A stretch of DNA of 64,000 nucleotides from Phoebastria nigripes (lineage: Eukaryota > Chordata > Aves > Procellariiformes > Diomedeidae), in contig JAYKAV010003056.1 of NCBI GenBank assembly GCA_035582835.1, positions 28,103 to 92,102 of the forward strand. The letters run 5' to 3'. Made by a program: the position numbers and the translations under genes. Under the pieces are notes generated by a model that worked only from the letters and a program-made list of their open reading frames with translations, ran no database searches and was not told where the DNA came from. Below are positions 60,045-64,000 of the stretch, piece after piece. Each line of letters begins with the position of its first letter. Within the stretch, counting starts at the first letter, position 1.

Positions 60045-60702
60045 TGCACCTAGGATGGAGTAACACCGGGCACAAGTATAAATTGGGAGAGGAGTGGCTG
60101 GACACTAGTCCTGCAGAAAGGGATCTGGGGGTGTTGGTCAACAGCAGGCTCAATATGAGTCAGCAATGTGCCCTGGTAGCCAAGGGGGCAAACCGCATCC
60201 TGGGGTGCATCGAACACAGTATAACCAGCTGATCAAAAGAGGTGATTATCCCACTGTATTCAGCATTGGTGCGGCTTCACTTGAATACTGTGTGCAGTTC
60301 TGGGCCCCACCATTCAAGAAGGATGTTAAGGTACTCAAATATGTCCAGAGGAGGGCAACAAAGCTGGTGAAAGGGCTGGAAGACATGTCCTGTGAGGAGC
60401 AGCTGAGGACTCTGGGCTTGTCTAGTTTGGAGGAAAGGAGGCTGAGGGGCGACCCCTACAGCTTCCTGAGGAGGGGAAGTGCAGCGGGAGGTGCTGAGCT
60501 CTTCTCCCTGGGATCCTGTGACAGGACATGTGGGAATGGTTCAAAGCTGCACCAGAGGAGGTTTAGACTGGACATTAGGAAGCATTTCGTTACCAAGAGG
60601 GTGGTCAAACATTGGAACAGGCTTCCTAGAGAGGTGGTCGATGCCCCAAGCCTGCCAGTGTTTAAGAGGCATTTGGACAATGCCCTTAATAACATGCTTT
60701 AA
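60045..60702 (+). pseudogene. LINE ORF2 C-terminal region
   Basis: The frame directly after the LTR reads [26 protein letters not shown] and [20 protein letters not shown] (to about 60228), then a frameshift, then [43 protein letters not shown] and [10 protein letters not shown]...[19 protein letters not shown], ending at a TAA (60700-60702). It is collinear with the copies at 5432 and 38998. A short deletion after LRGD removes part of the LIAL..YLKGG block. Confidence 0.93.
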
Positions 60703-60769
60703 GTTGGTCAGCCCTGAACTGGTCAGGCAGTTGGACTAGATGATCGTTGTAGGTCCCTTCCAACTGAAA

Positions 60770-60816
60770 TATTCTATTCTATTCTATTCTATTCTATTCT
60801 ATCCTATCCTATTCCA
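60770..60816 (+). repeat. (ATTCT)n LINE tail
   Basis: About seven ATTCT units followed by ATCCT variants, directly after the closing motif GGTCCCTTCCAACTGAAAT. This is a pentamer tail rather than the ATTCTATG octamer of the CR1 at 5432. Confidence 0.93.
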
Positions 60817-63800
60817 CGCATGGATAAAAAAATTATTCAACAGATGGGTATTTTACTTTTTTGTTACTTTCTGCATTGCATGTTTAGCCTCTATGTGCTA
60901 CATGCTGTCGCTGGAGCTTGTAATTGCCTATAAGACTAATGGTATATTGTTCTACCTAATGAAATGTAAAATTGGCTTTTGAAATAAACAAAAGAAAAAA
61001 GTTAAATCATAAAAAAGAAGGATGTTGACTGTAGGCCTTTGTGTTTCAGACTATGAGAAAAGCATACCCTTCATGATGACTTCTTTCATTACCATGGTTG
61101 CCTGGTGGCAACTTCAGTAATAAAAATACCCAGAGACTTCTGAGGTACAAACACAAAAGAGGAAAAAACAAATTCTCTAAATTGAAACTTTCTCAAACTA
61201 GTCTCTCTTATTGATGCCTTTATTTGAGAGTGAGGATAATTGGTTCTGTCATGTAAGTTTCAAGACTTTTTCACTGAACAAAAAAACTTCCCAAATTCAG
61301 CATATATTACCTAGAGTGAAATCACCAAAATCGCATAAACAAACATATTTAGGAGCAAGATACTCAGCTAGTTTAAGTCAGCTGGTACCAATGACAAGTT
61401 CTCATTAACTAAAGGTCAGGCTGCACACATAGATGTTATACACTAGTGTTATTTCTACCTTTAGCTTCCATTTCCTCCGTCAGGTTGAGGCCTCAGTACA
61501 GAGGCTAAGACTGAGGTATTATATATCCTATTTTATAAATGGGGTACTTCAGCAAAGCAATAGAATGACTTTACCAATGAGTCTCTGAAGACATAGAACT
61601 AACTGTTGAATAAATACCACTTAAATTCAAAGAACACCACCTGGTTTTTTCTCCCACCTTTCTTATTTACACTTTTTTTCTGCCTTCCTATGAAGAAAAG
61701 TAGCTTTCTAAATACTTTTAAAACTAAAAACTTTTGTTTCTAAATAGGCAGGTAAGGACAGATAAGGGCTGCAGAATTTGCAGCAGTGTTCAGACACCTA
61801 AATCCTTTCATTCTGATGCCTCAGAGCCAAAGAAAATCCCACCAGATGTCTGTCTGTATCATTAGGTGTGTAAACAATATTGAAAGGCAGGCCCCCAGAG
61901 ACCAACTAGGCGTTCTTTCAGAGCTTCTTTACGCACAGAAATATCATGAGATTAATCTGTAAGATTCAATTCGTGGGCAGCTTAAACGAACCCATTTTGT
62001 CATGCAATGAGTTGCTGTATTTCACCAGGCAGACAATAATAGCATCTGAAGTCATGTTCCAGCTCTGGCTTGCAACCATGTGAACAAATCCAGACAAGGT
62101 AGATGAATAAGCAGGAGTAAGAAAGCAGTTAAAACTGCATGATAAATTAATAAGATTGCTCATCCAGCAATTCAACAGTTTATCACATAAGTACTACCTG
62201 TACTTATACACCTTCATAATTACATGCCTCTCTTCCATGCCTCTCTGTATTGGCTTTGTGCTGACCAATGTTTGTCAGCATAAGTTTCAGCTAAGTTGTG
62301 AAGTGGGTGTTAATCAGAACTGTTCACTTATATATTTTTCAGCATTTTCACCTATGCCAATTTCTTTTTCTTCCATGTTTTAACTGACCATCTGCTTTCC
62401 ATGAAGGGCTTGTTCATGCAATTCAGCAACGTATGTATTGCCTTTGAGCAGCATAATCTTACCTGTAAAAGCAAAATTATTTAGTAGGACTCTGTTGAAC
62501 TGGATTTCTTCAGCTTTGGAGAAATAAAACTCCACTATTCTAGTACTCCTGAAAGGTGGCTTCTCAAAAAAAAAAANNAAAAAACAAAAAACACACAAAA
62601 AAACCAACAAACAAACAAACAAAAAAATCATTCCTAATCATCTCCCTAAGACTAGTTTTAATTTTTCTTTGTATCAGGTGAAGAGGATAGAATTTTCTTA
62701 GAATCTAGGTGCAGGAAGATAGAAATTCCTCACTTGTTTTAGCCATTCTCAGCTTGACCCATGGAATTTGAGGGAAGAGGTTGTGGGATGACTGTAAAAT
62801 ACTTTACATTTGACCAGATATGAAAACACAACTGAAGTGTTGATTTGATTCAACTTACTGTACTCAAAGTCATATATTAAAAGTTTAGATAATTCCTTCA
62901 GATAGCTGCATTGCAGAAAAGGGAGTAGAAAAATGTGTTGTGAGGACAGTGTATGTCTCATCTGACTGAGAAGATCTATATGATGCTAAAAGACATCCAA
63001 CCTTTCCTACACAGTATTATGCTGCAGCTTTATGCTTAGAACCAATTTCTGATTAAGATTATTAACATTAAATTTTCGTTCACATTTTTGCCATGTAAAA
63101 TCCTCTGACACAGATTGTCGTTACAGTAGATCATTACTCTTTCCACTCTTGGAATCTAACTAAAAAAATACATTGGTGGAACCTTTAGTGGCATGAGTGA
63201 TTATTTTTAATACTTCTAATAAAGGTCTTCAATCAAAAATTTCTGCTTATCCTGTGATCCATTTCAGGCACCAACTCAAGCTAAAATCAAAGCAGATTTT
63301 TGTTGTGTTTCAAACTATCAGGCTTTATTATGATCACTGAGAGGAGAAACAATATAACAATATCCTTAATGAATTTTACTGTTATCCATTGGATGCATTA
63401 TTTAACATTAAATGGTAAGATGTGATGAACAATGTGCGGCTAGGAGGAATGAAGCATGGCCTGAGGTTTCCTCTAGTCTCTGAAGCATTGTGGGTACCTA
63501 GATTTTTTTTTTAAGTGCCCAAAACCACTTCATATGGCAAGCCAGATAGCATGTCAGGGTTCATTACAGCCTCAAATTGCTTCCACTGATGGTGATCTAC
63601 AGAGATTTTACTAGTGTCCTTTCAGTCTATATTATGGTGGAGTTATGGGGTTGGTTTTCATACCAAAGGGATATTTTTCATTTTAGGATAAAGATCCTAA
63701 TGCCAATGTTATTCTTAATGAGCCACTGCACATCAGTTTCTCTTCCAGCAATAGAATCGGAAATTCCTTTCTGACCAGCTGCAATTTAAATGGACCAGGC

Positions 63801-63873
63801 CATTGAGGATGATAATGGAAAATAAAGCCATGGCAGATTCCATGTGTAAGTCACAGAAGACCAAGTACTTTCT
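60817..63873. other. Gene-free unique sequence
   Basis: No gene recognised. An A-rich tract with two N bases lies at 62566-62626. Confidence 0.6.
62566..62626. repeat. A-rich low-complexity tract with (CAAA)n
   Basis: Poly-A, two N bases (62577-62578), then CAAAAAA and CAAA units. The Ns probably mark uncertain homopolymer length. Confidence 0.85.
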
Positions 63874-64000
63874 TTTCCTTGCCTTGCCTTGCCTTGCCTT
63901 GCCTCTCCTGCCTTGCCTTGCCTTGCCTTGCCTTTTTCCTTTCCTTGCCTTGTATTCTTCCCTTCATTGCCTTGCCTTTTCCTTGCCTTTCCTTGCCTTT
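63874..64000 (+). repeat. (CTTGC)n microsatellite running off the window
   Basis: CCTTG pentamers with interruptions (CTCTCCTG, TTTTTCCTTTCC, TATTCTTCCCTTCATTG) continue to the last base, so the array's end is not visible. Confidence 0.93.

Larger units (their letters stand above)
57430..60816 (+). mobile_element. Long CR1-type LINE with ORF1 remnant, broken ORF2 and (ATTCT)n tail
   Basis: Seen: 3.4 kb in one orientation, with the end of ORF1 (57450-57743), ORF2 endonuclease (57749-58870), linker (58871-59101), reverse transcriptase (59102-59917), C-terminal region (60045-60702), 3' untranslated segment and (ATTCT)n tail. ORF2 is broken by a TGA at 58868, at least two frameshifts between about 58930 and 59101, a TGA at 59915, a nested 76-bp LTR (59969-60044) and a frameshift near 60228. 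It is the longest element in the window, still 5'-truncated inside ORF1. Its 3' end nearly matches the fragment at 52078. Confidence 0.95.

Noticed and set aside
60740..60982. Frame reading through the LINE tail (ILFYSILFY...)
   Set aside because: It starts in the LINE 3' untranslated segment and its repeat is the (ATTCT)n tail.
62566..62626. Possible processed-pseudogene poly-A tail
   Set aside because: No upstream coding or gene-like sequence adjoins it and the tract includes (CAAA)n, so it is treated as low-complexity DNA.

Overview
The window reads as bird nuclear DNA: AT-rich, gene-poor and interspersed with CR1 LINEs, several of which end in the (ATTCTATG)n octamer typical of avian CR1, plus solo LTRs of an endogenous retrovirus (ERV) family that makes 5-bp target-site duplications (TSDs). 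I could not support any host protein-coding exon, tRNA, rRNA or CRISPR array. The only convincing protein-coding sequence on either strand is decayed retrotransposon ORF. The safest description is an intergenic region or a large intron of a bird, probably Neoaves. The order is a guess from memory of the LTR type, not a measurement.

Layout. A minus-strand solo LTR lies at 739-1269. A 5'-truncated but well-preserved CR1 lies at 5432-6778, with one frameshift in its reverse transcriptase. Two more minus-strand solo LTRs follow at 8490-9076 and 13297-13865. A faint, old CR1-like 3' end at 18020-18410 is followed by a 64-nt, almost fully paired hairpin at 18421-18484. Only a 59-bp CR1 tail (30983-31041) interrupts the next 17 kb of plain unique sequence. 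At 35687-36260 is a plus-strand solo LTR with TATA box, poly(A) signal and perfect TSD. At 37004-38490 is a second kind of LTR element: U5 remnant, primer-binding site, about 300 bp of non-coding interior, polypurine tract, and a 1.1-kb 3' LTR carrying a GC-rich minisatellite. A minus-strand CR1 3' end follows at 38898-39478.

From 39.5 to 57.4 kb there are only old fragments (42661-42830, 46247-46308, 52078-52178, 56367-56690), simple repeats and one assembly gap (53699-53775). The longest element is a CR1-type LINE at 57430-60816. It keeps the C-terminal end of an ORF1 esterase-like domain, an ORF2 endonuclease, a reverse transcriptase and the 3' tail, broken by stops and frameshifts. A 76-bp internally deleted LTR, flanked by a perfect 5-bp TSD, is nested inside it. 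The window ends in a (CTTGC)n microsatellite that runs off the edge.

No genes work together here. The history is one of layered retrotransposition: very old CR1-like fragments, then the 57-60 kb LINE, then LTR insertions (one inside that LINE), then loss of ERV interiors by LTR-LTR recombination. I found no clear new biological system. The items most worth a second look are the 18.4-kb hairpin, the 76-bp micro-LTR, the coding-less ERV with its minisatellite LTR, and the U5 end that the two otherwise different LTR families share.
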